Shown: positions 54,104 through 64,000 of the stretch, piece by piece
Numbering within the stretch: the first letter of the stretch is position 1
How the letters are laid out: each line of letters begins with the position of its first letter
Assembly: GCF_019649055.1 (NCBI RefSeq)
Contig: NW_026570336.1
Coordinates: 186,001-250,000, forward strand
Origin: Paramacrobiotus metropolitanus
Taxonomy: Eukaryota > Tardigrada > Eutardigrada > Parachela > Macrobiotidae
Length of the DNA stretch: 64,000 nucleotides
Reading direction: 5' to 3'
Notes under the pieces: model-generated
What the model was told of the DNA's origin: nothing
Databases searched by the model: none
Seen by the model: only the letters and a program-made list of their open reading frames with translations
Program-made: the position numbers and the translations under genes

Positions 54104-55965
54104 CTTAAAATGATTCCTCACTACATATTTTTAGTTTTTTAACAAAAGGAAAATAGAAAAAGAGCACGTTTTGTGGGATGAATCATAAAAAAACGGGAAT
54201 TTTTAAGCATTTGCTAGATGAAAACTGCACTGCGTGGCCACACCAGGCGGTTGCGACTGCCTTAAGCACCGGAAGTTCTTGAATGTTCTTCATTTGTAAT
54301 TTTCAGCAGGGAGGCTTTTTTGAAGCATGAATAAAGCTAGATAGACAGCTGATTTTCACAGGAATACCGGTCAACCTTGAGGATAACACTTATGAGAGTT
54401 ACGTGCTACATATGTTAAAAGGCTTTACTTGCCGAGTCGGCAGTCAAAATAGTTCGAGTGTTATCTATAAAAAGGACGTAACGCGCAGTAACTCGTAGCA
54501 ATAGTCTATTCTTTACAAGCCGCATAAATGCTCCGTATAAACGTAACTATGCACTGAACCTGCTGAAACCCGCTAGAGTCAAATCATCATGGGTGTGTTA
54601 GGTATCATGATGTTTGTAGATTTGTGCTTGCGAATCAGACGAATAAGCAGGTAAGCGAACCGGGCCCCGTTAACGAGTACATCCTCTCCGCGGGGCTTTC
54701 CGAAACATGAGATTTTAATGTTGTCGAGACCTATAACACTGCATTTGCGCGTTCTTCAAATAAACGCGAATATCTGGTTGTGATGCAGCTGATGCTACTG
54801 TGGTTATCAAAACAATTTTAAGTTTTACGCCCCACGTACAGCCTATACAAGTAATAAGTAAGGCTCAAGTGAAAGTCTTGATTTGTTTACGGTAGCTTAG
54901 TCGGCATCAGTTATAATTACGTATGATCAACATTACCTGCTTTGCCTATCGAGCTTTGTACACAAATGCTTCCCTTGTACAACGTGTCCCATGGTTTCTA
55001 AATTCTAACGCAATAACACAGCAACAATTACAAATTCAGGGGGTGAGGCCAAACTCCGTACTACGGCACGCCACTCCCCACTTTTTACGCCTCATGGGGA
55101 TGATAAATATCGATTTTGTATTAGTTACGCCTTACGTTATATCGGACAAGACGGCTAAAACAAAGCATGACATTCATTCGTTCTAACGAACAGCATGATG
55201 CATACAGTACTTTATATAGCGAGCTGACAGCCTGTGATTTTATTTCCACTGGCCACTTTCGGGACACCGCACAAAACCTCCGAGTCAGCACTTCGCTCCG
55301 GACAAAGGTAAATGATGTGAAGCTATGGAAGGGCGGGCACATATATTGCTGACACAGTGTGCATATAGTTCATCTGTACATGTTTTTAAATGCATGCATT
55401 GAAACTGCGACACGCAATTGGGGCTCCTTCGGTAGTCCCAAGGGCAAGTGACGTATGACATCGTGCGTTTTTATGCCGATTCGAAGATCGGTTAATAATG
55501 AGACTTCTGGTACGCCTCCGCGCGTATAAACTTTTGGAATTCTCTTTCAGTCAATGGTGAGAAACGCAGCAATGTAAAAATTGAAAATGAGTAGAATTAT
55601 AGACATCGGTCAGTTAATCATCGTTTAGACAATGAGCATGTTGTCTAAGTTGAGCAAACCCAAATATTATACTGTACGAATAATCCCGGTAAAGAATGAG
55701 ATCAGTAACCCCATATAGGTAGCGTACGCAATTTACGTAGGCAATTTGTAACACAACTTGCAGTAGCAGCGCCAGTAGTGCATCTCTTGAGAGCTAATCC
55801 GGGTTTATCTGTAAAAAAGTAGTAGTGCAAATGAGTCTTTCGGTTTATACTCAGCCATTAACAATGTCAATGGCTGACGGCAGTTTGGCGCTTGCCAGTT
55901 GCACGCGGTCAGTTTCTTTAGATGAGTTGAACTGTTGAGATGAGTTTGGCAGTCAGACCTTAAAT
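54104..55965. other. No gene seen
   Basis: Only short open stretches in A/T-leaning sequence and no recognisable domain or repeat. Confidence 0.4.
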
Positions 55966-55969
55966 TAAT

Positions 55970-56580
55970 CAAGACTCTGCAGTATTTGCACAGTCCGTCA
56001 AGGCTGCTGTTGAAGTCTCTTCAGGTATGCCAGCATTGCCAGGTATGGCTTTTCCATGTTTGCAGCATAAGCACAGTTATCCAAGGTGGCTTCTGAGGTT
56101 ACTGTAAAATGTAATATGCCAGATTTGATTTTTAAATATTCCCAGCATTTGCGGCGCTCGCCAAGGGTGCTTTGAAAGGTAGTATTAGTAAGCATACCAA
56201 AGGGCATGCCGGAACTGATTTCCCGTATTCGCAACATTTGCAGCGCTCGCCAAGGGCGCTTCAAAGGTCAGCCTTTGTAAACATACACAACGGCATACCT
56301 GGTCTGAATTTACCATATTCGCAGCGTTCTCCAAGGGTGCTTTAAAGGTCAGTCTTAGTAAGCATAGCGGACGGCGTGCCGGGTCTGATTCTCCCATATT
56401 CGCAGTATTCGCAGCGTTCGCCAATGTTGCTTCACAGGTCAGTCTTAGTAAACATACCGAACTGCGTGCTGGGTCTAATTTTCCCATATTCGCAGCATTC
56501 GCAGCGTTCGCCAAGAGCGCTTCAAAAGTAAATCTTAGTAGCAAACGCAACGGCATGCCAGATCTGATTTTCACATTTTC
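55970..56580. repeat. Minisatellite, ~81-90-bp unit
   Basis: The core CAGCGTTCGCCAAGGGTGCT recurs at 56152, 56241, 56322, 56412 and 56502, with a weaker unit at about 55975. Length varies by 9 bp through an extra CATTCGCAG. The long minus-strand open frame here is a by-product of the repeat. Confidence 0.85.
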
Positions 56581-57119
56581 CTAACACATTGTTAGGTATT
56601 ATAAGGCATGACCTGTTATTATAACCTCTTCGTGAATTATAGGTAAGCGTTCGAAATCAGGTCCTTTGAAAGGGCAGGATCGGTGAAGATTCTTCACCCT
56701 TGCAACGGGTAATATCGAGCTATCCTCTTCGGAAGGGTTGGATGGAAAGTCCGATACTCGTGTACGAATACGTGCCATATGTTAACGCATATGACATGTA
56801 CTTCCAGAAAACGGTCGTATTTATCACGCTTACGATTATGTACTTGTAATACCTGCAAAGAGTATTTGACGATGTCTAGGCTACATTGTTGGTGATGTAC
56901 GAGTCTAGTACTTCATACATACGTATAATAATTGCATACGTTAAATTTTATTTTATCGTAGTACATAATAAAGGGTATTAATAACAGTACAGTAATCTTA
57001 ATATTTCAACACTGGATCGTAATTGGTGCCTTATGTGGGCGGCCTTACTCGAGCATTTGTTAGCGCTTAAATTATTCGGCGTCGTCGATATGATGCAATG
57101 ATGCCTAGAGACACCAGAA

Positions 57120-57375
57120 TAGCATTCGCACAGTTCGCCAAGGATGCTGTTGAAGTCACTCAATGTATGCCGGTTTTGATTTTCTCATATTCGCAACATT
57201 CGCACAGTTCGCCAAGGTGGCACTTGAGGTCAGTGTAGATATGCCGCGTTTGATTTTCCCATATTCGCAGCATTCGCACAGTTCGCCAAGGAGGCTGCTG
57301 AGGTCACTGAATGTATGCCGGTTTTGATTTCCCCATATTCGGAGCATTCGCACAGTTCGCCAAGGTGGCTGCTAA
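57120..57375. repeat. Second cluster of the same minisatellite family
   Basis: Units with CGCACAGTTCGCCAAGG at about 57126, 57203, 57285 and 57351, related to the 55.97-56.58 kb array. A lone unit fragment lies near 58195-58225. Confidence 0.8.
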
Positions 57376-58335
57376 CTGCCTTTTATTGCTAATTCAGCAC
57401 TGCCTTTACTGCCTTTACTGCTGATCCAGTTATAAAAATTTGTGCGGATTTTCTTTCGAAACCTGTATTCGACGTGGTTAATCAATAAATTGATCTGTTA
57501 TTAAATTGGTTAGACGTATTTACGTACGAGTACCAAATGTGTAATAATGTTATCGTATCCTGGATACATTGTAAGTTGTAACCTTTATTTGAACTTGGCG
57601 AATCTGGCGAATACGTGCGAATATTGGAATATTAGTTAGGACAGTAGTTTATGTGACATTAGCGTATGTACTTGGTACTAGTACTGCCACTGCTACAGTT
57701 AATACAAAGTACGAGTAATACGAATATATATGTACTAATTATTGAATTTCTTGGTACTGATTTCTAAATAATCATTCTGGGTAGGGATTAAAGCAATGAG
57801 CAATAATACTTTAAATAGCCAAAGTATGTATCACCGCACAATTCGGAAAATAAACAAGATGAACCGATGAAACAGTATGATAGCGTAAACCTAAGTCCCA
57901 TTACGTATGACAAATATGTAAACTGCGTACTAAAGTAGTCTGTAGCAGATTCACAACAGCGCGGTGGTCGTATCAATGAATAACTGATAAGTATATTAAT
58001 AATAATAATAACAATTAGTAATAAAAATTTTTGTACGGCCAAAACGCTCAAGTTCTCGCGTACTACGAAGCCAACATTGCTGCGGTTTGCCAAGAGCGTC
58101 TACAATATTATGTCCTACAATATTGTGTCCTACAGTGCAAAGGATAGACATAATTTTTGCACTACTACATGTGGCAGGTCGTTTTCCTATAATCGCAGCG
58201 TTCGCAGTGTTCGCCAAGGGCACAACGGGATCAAGTGTATTGCATCACTAATCAGAGCAGTACACCCGTTTTCTGATGTTCTACAGAAGCAGTGTTGTAG
58301 GATGCGCAAAAATGCGTACGCTTGGACAGTAAGGG
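57376..58335. other. No gene seen
   Basis: A/T-rich, with a short direct repeat (TACAATATT / GTCCTACAATATTGTGTCCTAC near 58108-58136) and one minisatellite fragment. Confidence 0.4.
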
Positions 58336-59245
58336 GTTACTGATCTCATATGGAGCCATAATCCCAACCATACTCACCGCAAGGGCGTGTCTGCCGCAAG
58401 CCAGAGTCACGGTTAGAAACGGAAGCACCGCTGACCAATCAAACGCTGCGCAAATTACACGCCTCCACACCGAACATGGGTGAGCCCGTACGGTATGCCC
58501 TTGATCCTGGGATTATCTGTATACATATGTGGGCAACCATCGATCCTGTTCTCAATGCAGTATCCGTACAGTGTACACTGTACACTGCCTGCAGCATACT
58601 GGCCAAGAATCGTCATGCTTGATGCACCACACTGACAGGTACATAAAGTGGCGCCACAGTGCGCAGCCGGCACATCAAGACATATTCCGCTCCGAGTTTG
58701 GCTGCGATGCGCTCTCCATCATTTCCACTATCACCAGTTTTATTGCTCTCCAGCGAATTTTGAAACCGAGTGGTCCAACCTGATCAAGCATCCGGATGCG
58801 AAGCTGTATCATATAATAATATAAATATCCCAATAATCCTGACGCCCGATTGCCGAGCTTGAATAACGACTGGATTAAGGTGAATTTGTCATCCAGCAAT
58901 TTTTGGATATGTATCTGCATATTTTACGTGTCTTTCAAATCAGCCGTTTACCTGTCCAAACGCGACCGGAGGTTGTGCAAATCCATTCGAAAGAACGGGT
59001 ACCCTTTGCGGCTTTCATTCCACCCGCCAACGAGCAGCGGTTCGTTGTGTGTATGTCTTCTGGCGAGAATGTCCCTTCTGAGCTGTTCTAGTTTCCGTAG
59101 GAATAAACATTCCCACGGAAAATTGAACATTTCGGAATGGGCATTGAAAATGAATGATTGGAGAAGCGCTATAGAGATTGAAGAAGCATCGTCGTCGCGA
59201 CCGGGTCCGGCGTTTTTTTAAGCACGCCACTGTCCGAGAACAGTA

Positions 59246-59314
59246 CTGGGACCATTCCACGGCATTCCTTATTACAGCCTATAATAAGATTATTATAAGG
59301 GAACCCGTGGAATG
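59246..59314. repeat. Perfect-arm inverted repeat (hairpin)
   Basis: GGGACCATTCCACGG ... CCGTGGAATGGTCCC with an A/T-rich centre, within copy C and absent from the other copies. Confidence 0.85.
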
Positions 59315-59575
59315 GTCCCTGCAACATCGCCATTCTAGCCAGTAACGTGTGCACTGTGTAGCTCTCAATTAACAGTCAACACCAATTAAGGCTGCGTCCC
59401 GCATGCATATCCGTTATTTGATCGCAGTTAAGGAGTGCGACAATAGGCTATCCTGTTTCTCTCGCTCGCATCGACAAATCTGGCACATCGCCGAAGTGAA
59501 GCCGTGTGACACTTCCGAACGACTTCGTCCACTCAGACGAGGGGGAAATCCGACTGTACCTTGTTGAACTGCAAA

Positions 59576-59648
59576 AGTGACCTGTGCAATTTATCATTCA
59601 TGCTTATAAGCGGCTTATAATCATGAATGATACATTGCACAGGTCACT
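59576..59648. repeat. Inverted repeat (hairpin)
   Basis: AGTGACCTGTGCAAT ... ATTGCACAGGTCACT with inner arms TCATTCATG / CATGAATGA. Confidence 0.85.
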
Positions 59649-60209
59649 TCTCCAGATCAAGGTAAGAAACAGCCTTGCCATGGCAATTCGTAATTACCAT
59701 AGCCGTCCTCTTATTTTCCCCTTGATACCTTACTGCGACAAAGAACCAGTTGGAGCGAATCTGCTTGGCGCGTCTATCTGTAACGCGTTTTACTTCGCCA
59801 TTATCACCATTTATTTATTTCACCGAAATACATAAAACGCAAAATAAAATCCTATGTGAGCTCATCTTTAATGTCCGGCGTTGGGTGAATTGAAACTTAC
59901 GTGTACACTACATTGACAGAAGTCCATTTCCAAGCTTCCGTACTCTGTATGTTCGCGAAAAACCATTATGTCGAATACGTATGTCAGTAGTTATAAAATT
60001 TCTGTGTACCTGTTCATCCGTTACGTATAATTATACGAATAAATACCGGTACTGATGTACGGCACCAGCCATCAGAGCGACAAAGAGCAACATCCTCGGT
60101 CACGCTTTTCAGCATAAATATGTACAAGCAGGACGCGCGGCGCTTACGCGCCGCGCTGATGCGGCCCACGGTTTCCAGCGGCTTAAAAGTGTGGGTACTG
60201 CACGCGTGG

Positions 60210-60690
60210 CTTTCGGTCACCAAAGGCCAAAAAGAACATCGGTAACCAAAAGCTCAAAAGGCCTTCGGCTACCAAAGGCTTAGAAAGCCTTCGGTTACCA
60301 AATGGCCAAAGGCCTAAAAAGCATTCGGTGGTTTAAGGTCCAAAAGACCTTCGGCAACCAAAGGCTTGAAAAGGCGGGTACCGCACGCGCGGCCTTCGGT
60401 AACAAAGGCTTAAAAGGCCTTTCGGTGACAAAGGCCTAAAAGGCACTCGGGACCCAAGGCTGACAAATGCGGGTTCCGCACGCGTGCCCTTCGGTTACAA
60501 TAACCTAAAAGGGCCGATCCTGCACACGCACCTTTCGGTTAAAAAATGGTAAAATTTGATCCCGCACGCACCTTCTGGTTACAAAAAAAATTTAAAATGT
60601 GGATCCCGCTCAGGCATCTTCCGGTTACACAAGGCTAAAACGTGGGATCCCGCACACGCATCTTTCGTTGACAAAAGTTTAAAAGGATAG
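60210..60690. repeat. Minisatellite rich in AAAGGCCTTCGGTTACC
   Basis: Variable ~33-40-bp units around CAAAGGCTTAAAAGGCCTTC. Later units include CCCGCACACGC. No gene. Confidence 0.85.
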
Positions 60691-60719
60691 ATTTTCGAAG
60701 CTTAGTTTCAACACGGCAC

Positions 60720-61350
60720 TTCTGGATGGTTCTGGATGAACTGGTAGCTCGGTCTGATCTGGTAGATTTAGTAAGTCTGTCTGTTCCGGTACTCTCGCTG
60801 ATCTGGCAGATTTGGTCTTTTTGACTGATCTGCTAGTTCTAGCTGATCTGCTAATTCTGGTTAATCTGGCTGATCTGGTAGTTCTGGATGATCTTATAGA
60901 TTTGGCGGTTCTGGCGGATCGGGTGGTTCTGGCAGATCTGGTAGTTCCGTTGGTTCTTGCTAATCAAGCAAACGTTCGTGCGGCAATAAGGTTTTGAAAC
61001 CTTTGTAAGGGCTAAGGCTGACGGCAGGACTGGATGTTCTGGCTGATCAGGTAAAATTTCGTATGGACACTAAGGAGGTGAGGCTTGTTAAGGCAATTAA
61101 AGTTTTTAGGTTCGTTAAAGCACTAAGTTTTTGGAGCTTAGTAAGGAGTAAAGCTGAAGGTGGGAACTGGGAACCGGTTTAATAGGCGAAGGTTTTCACA
61201 GGTGAATGTACTATGTTTCGGAAACTTAGCGACGACAAAGGCGTAAAAGGACAGGTTTAAGGGGCTGCAAAACTGATGATCTGGCAGTTCTGGCTGATCT
61301 GGTAGTTCTGGCTGTTTTGGCAGATTGGTAGATTTAGCTATTTAAGTGAA
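60720..61350. repeat. Short-period repeat of CTGATCTGGTAGTTCTGG type
   Basis: 9- to 18-bp periodic GATCTGGTAGTTCTGGCT-like units. They generate a Leu/Val/Asp-rich open frame at 60812-60997 that is not credible as a gene. Confidence 0.85.
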
Positions 61351-63396
61351 AGTTTGCTACGGTGCTAAGGTTTCAAAAGCGTCAGCCATGACAAACGATT
61401 AAGGCAATAGGTATCAAAAGCTGAAAAGGCTCAAAAGCCGTAAGGCGGGTTCGGGCCAATCAGGAAGATTTCGACGCGGGAGCGTTCCGGAATCAGATCT
61501 CTGCTTTAATATATAGGATATCGCTGGAAAGTGGCGGTCACCGCTTTTCTTCACCCTTTCATTATTTTCTTGCGCGTCCCGACGATGCTGCGCAATACGA
61601 ATAATAAAAGTAATTAAACCGTCCTTTAGTTCTTGTATACGTCTTGGTTATACGAAGATTCATATCATATCGGAGATCATTTTTTATTGATTTAGAGCGC
61701 TTCCGTTATTATTTTTACAATAAGAAACATGCGGGAGAATAAAGTTAGAATAAAAGACCGCAAATGAAATAATGTCTTCGATCAATACGCAAAAATATTA
61801 CAAACAAAAAAACAGAGGCTCCGTTTAGTTCGTTAATATCAAGAAGCCGGATTAGTCATCCCTAATTTACTTACATCTCGTCTCATTTAGTCATATAAAA
61901 GGATTTAAAATGTCATAAGAATAATGTATTGCTAAAAAACTCTTTTTATAATGTGGATTACTAAGCATGTTCCCAGCAGTGGCAAGCACGGAGTCGCCCA
62001 CGGGCCCAAAGTTTTAGCAGTGGATAACATATTAGCATTAGAAGGGGCGGGTACTAGGCATTTAGAGTGTTTCAAATGTGGTGGCTTTTTACTTTCGTGT
62101 CACTATAATTCTTTTTTTAAAGGAAACTTTATCTTCCTCCTGATTTAGACTGACAGGCACATGGTGGAAAGTAAACACGCGGAGGTGCGTAATTGCGAGT
62201 TTGTGACGTATTTTCCTTGGAACATGGTTTTTGCATGGTGACAGGCACAACGGGTGCAGTCTCTATGTGTTATGGGGTCAATCCGAACTTCCAAGTGCAC
62301 GCAATAGGCGAGAAAGTATAAATAATAGCACTCAGCAGGAGCCTTAAGAAGGTAAATACCGTAATACCGTAATTCCATTTCAAGTTTCCGACGAGATACA
62401 ACACAAACACATGCCGTTAACGTTAATTGAAGTTCCCTCTATGAGGCGTTCCTTATACTCATGACTAGAAACTTATAAACCGGAAATTCCGGTTTCATAT
62501 GTATTATTGATACGTAATTACGGACTCTGCTGGATTATATTCCCTTTTACTGCTCCTCAGCTTCGCTTCGGTCAACAATGCTAGCACAAAGCAGGACACT
62601 TTCTTACAGGCAAAGACATTTCACCAGGCTACTATGGTATCTGTAAGTGAACGGGCGACAAACACTTACGTAGACCAGTTTCAGTTATTCGTATTTCTCT
62701 CCCGAGTCAAGAATTTTGCAATCGGCTTTTTACTTTAGCGGATTTCGGAAAACTTAATCTTTTTGGAGTACTTGAAAATGTCAGGATCGGTTCAGGCGTT
62801 TTTCAGTTATTTGCATTATAAAAAAACTGATGCCGAAAGCATGTAAGTTACACCACCACCCCAGCAAGCCACTGCGGTACATTGTTGAAACAAATGCATT
62901 CCCCGCCACATATGCATGTGGCTGCAGCAATTCTTTATTACAATAACAGTAATAAGGACAGCACGCAAATGGAGGTCACAGCAGTTTTGGTGCAGTTTAT
63001 ATGTGCCGGCGGCCCGGCAGTGCTGCAGCTGTGTTGTATATATATGAATGTTTCATAGGCAATATCCATCCGAATAACAAGAAATAAAGCGCGGGCACAC
63101 TACTTTACATGCATTTTTTAAACATTAAGAAAACAACTAAAATTTCCATCCACTGGCGGGTTAAAAGGCAAAGTACTCAACACCGCAGTAGCATTTTCCT
63201 TGATCACAGCCAAACCAGAACGTTGCTTGATAAAAGCAGTAGAACGCGCTTCCCCAAATCTCCGGCTAATCCACGCAGTTTTTGGCCCATGAAATGTACC
63301 AGTTCGCTCAAAGCTGGGCCGAAAACACCCAGCGTTTAAAGCCTGGCTGGCACAGTGGCACTGACAGTGACCGCATGCAGCCATGCAGAACGCGTG
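61351..63396. other. No gene seen
   Basis: A/T-leaning sequence with short open stretches only. 62.4-63.1 kb shows no domain or repeat I recognise. Confidence 0.35.
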
Positions 63397-63570
63397 TCAT
63401 CGCCATTTCCACTCAAATTACAGTAAACCAGATTAGATCCAATTAGACCACGTTGGTCTGCGGCGCTGGCTGCCGTTTGTGCGCCGGTCAGAGAAGGGCA
63501 TTAGAGAATGGTTGGCCAGTAGCGGCCCGTGACCCTCCCGCCAGCTCCGCTTCCGCTCTCAGGTAAGGTA
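63397..63570. repeat. Dispersed repeat, copy 2
   Basis: Diverged copy of 39914-40088, including the string TTTGTGCGCCGGTCAGAG and a CTCAGGTAAG end. Confidence 0.75.
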
Positions 63571-63835
63571 CAGATAGGCGCAGTGGGCAAAGGCTTCCAC
63601 CCTATAATGTAGCCGATCGAGAAACTACGCAGTACAAGTAATTACTGACATGCTGTGTCATTGTTGGGCGGTCATGATCAACACTTACTGGATTACGCAC
63701 CGAAAAAAGGATCTTAATCAATATGCATACGAATAATAGTATTGTGTGTACAGGAAGTACAGCCACAGATAGTGTACAAGGTCCACCCGTACAATGTACA
63801 CCTACAGAATACAGTAAGACCGGGGAGGCAGTTTT

Positions 63836-63893
63836 CCATGAACGTGTGTCACTTGCAACTTTACGAACAATATTTTTTGACACACGTTCATAG
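63836..63893. repeat. Inverted repeat
   Basis: CATGAACGTGTGTCA ... TGACACACGTTCATAG around a ~27-bp centre. Confidence 0.8.
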
Positions 63894-64000
63894 AACATAG
63901 AACAATATTTTTTATTTAGAATAATTTAATTTTCCACAACCGGTTGAGCGGTTTTGTGGCTTCGCTTTCGGTCTTATAGTGCTATACGTAGCCTATAGCA

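Larger units (their letters stand above)
58340..59960 (+). pseudogene. Kv-channel-like segment, copy C (degraded)
   Basis: Blocks in the same order as copies A and B: CAAGGGCGTGTCTGCC, CTGCAGCATACTGG, AAGCATCCGGATGCGAAGCT, CTCTCGCTCGC, then a decayed S5-pore region with PYCDKEPVGANLLGAS near 59725-59775. A donor-like GTTGGGTGA lies at about 59880, at the same place as the splice site of copy A. It lacks the foldback elements of A and B. Confidence 0.6.

Noticed and set aside
60812-60997. Leu/Val/Asp-rich open frame resembling a leucine-rich repeat
   Set aside because: Produced by a 9- to 18-bp DNA minisatellite; no start context, domain or splice support.

Overview
This is a window of animal nuclear DNA, most likely from a small invertebrate. 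Evidence: short GT-AG introns (60 to about 900 bp), TATA/initiator-type promoters, satellite and minisatellite arrays, and fragments of metazoan gene families (Kv-type potassium channel, immunoglobulin-domain surface protein). The transposons (Polinton/Maverick, Ginger, pogo) fit the same picture. I cannot fix the phylum from sequence alone.

Layout. 1-1.1 kb: 3' exons of a leftward host gene ending in an acidic tail. 1.76-1.92 kb: a probable rightward exon. 1.93-7.46 kb: a tandem array of ~313-bp units in two alternating subtypes. 7460-32944: a 25.5-kb Polinton/Maverick (adintovirus-like) element bounded by ~86-bp inverted repeats starting AGTAGTAATATG. 33-34.2 kb: unidentified coding-like remnants. 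34.4-41.05 kb: two copies of a Kv-channel-like segment, each broken by its own foldback element. A third, partial copy lies at 58.3-60 kb. 41408-52026: a 10.6-kb Ginger transposon with ~110-bp inverted repeats and a 4-bp CACG target duplication. 52.55-53.8 kb: an immunoglobulin-domain gene. The rest is mostly minisatellite and apparently non-coding DNA.

The Polinton is the centre of the window. Its rightward left half holds two BIR-domain (IAP-like) genes, a duplicated pair of unknown genes, a secreted-protein gene, packaging ATPase, pX-like basic/hydrophobic protein, integrase, penton, pVI-like protein, major capsid protein and adenain-like protease. One leftward gene in that half is a two-repeat TATA-binding-protein (TBP) homologue that shares its start codon bases head to head with the ATPase. 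The right half is leftward: an ADP-ribosylhydrolase-like gene, an intron-containing protein-primed DNA polymerase B, and two uncharacterised spliced genes with TATA boxes. A 2.1-kb pogo element with TA target sites sits inside the polymerase gene. One of the two spliced genes has an 838-bp intron made largely of 28-bp satellite.

The Ginger element carries one gene whose exons can be followed: a proline-rich N-terminus, HHCC zinc domain, DDE integrase, Ulp1-like cysteine protease and a C-terminal PHD-like finger.

Nearly every long gene, viral, transposon or host, shows one or more single-base frame jumps. These may be real decay of old insertions, but their even spread also fits residual indel errors in the assembly. 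Genes with visible breaks are called pseudogenes with that caution.
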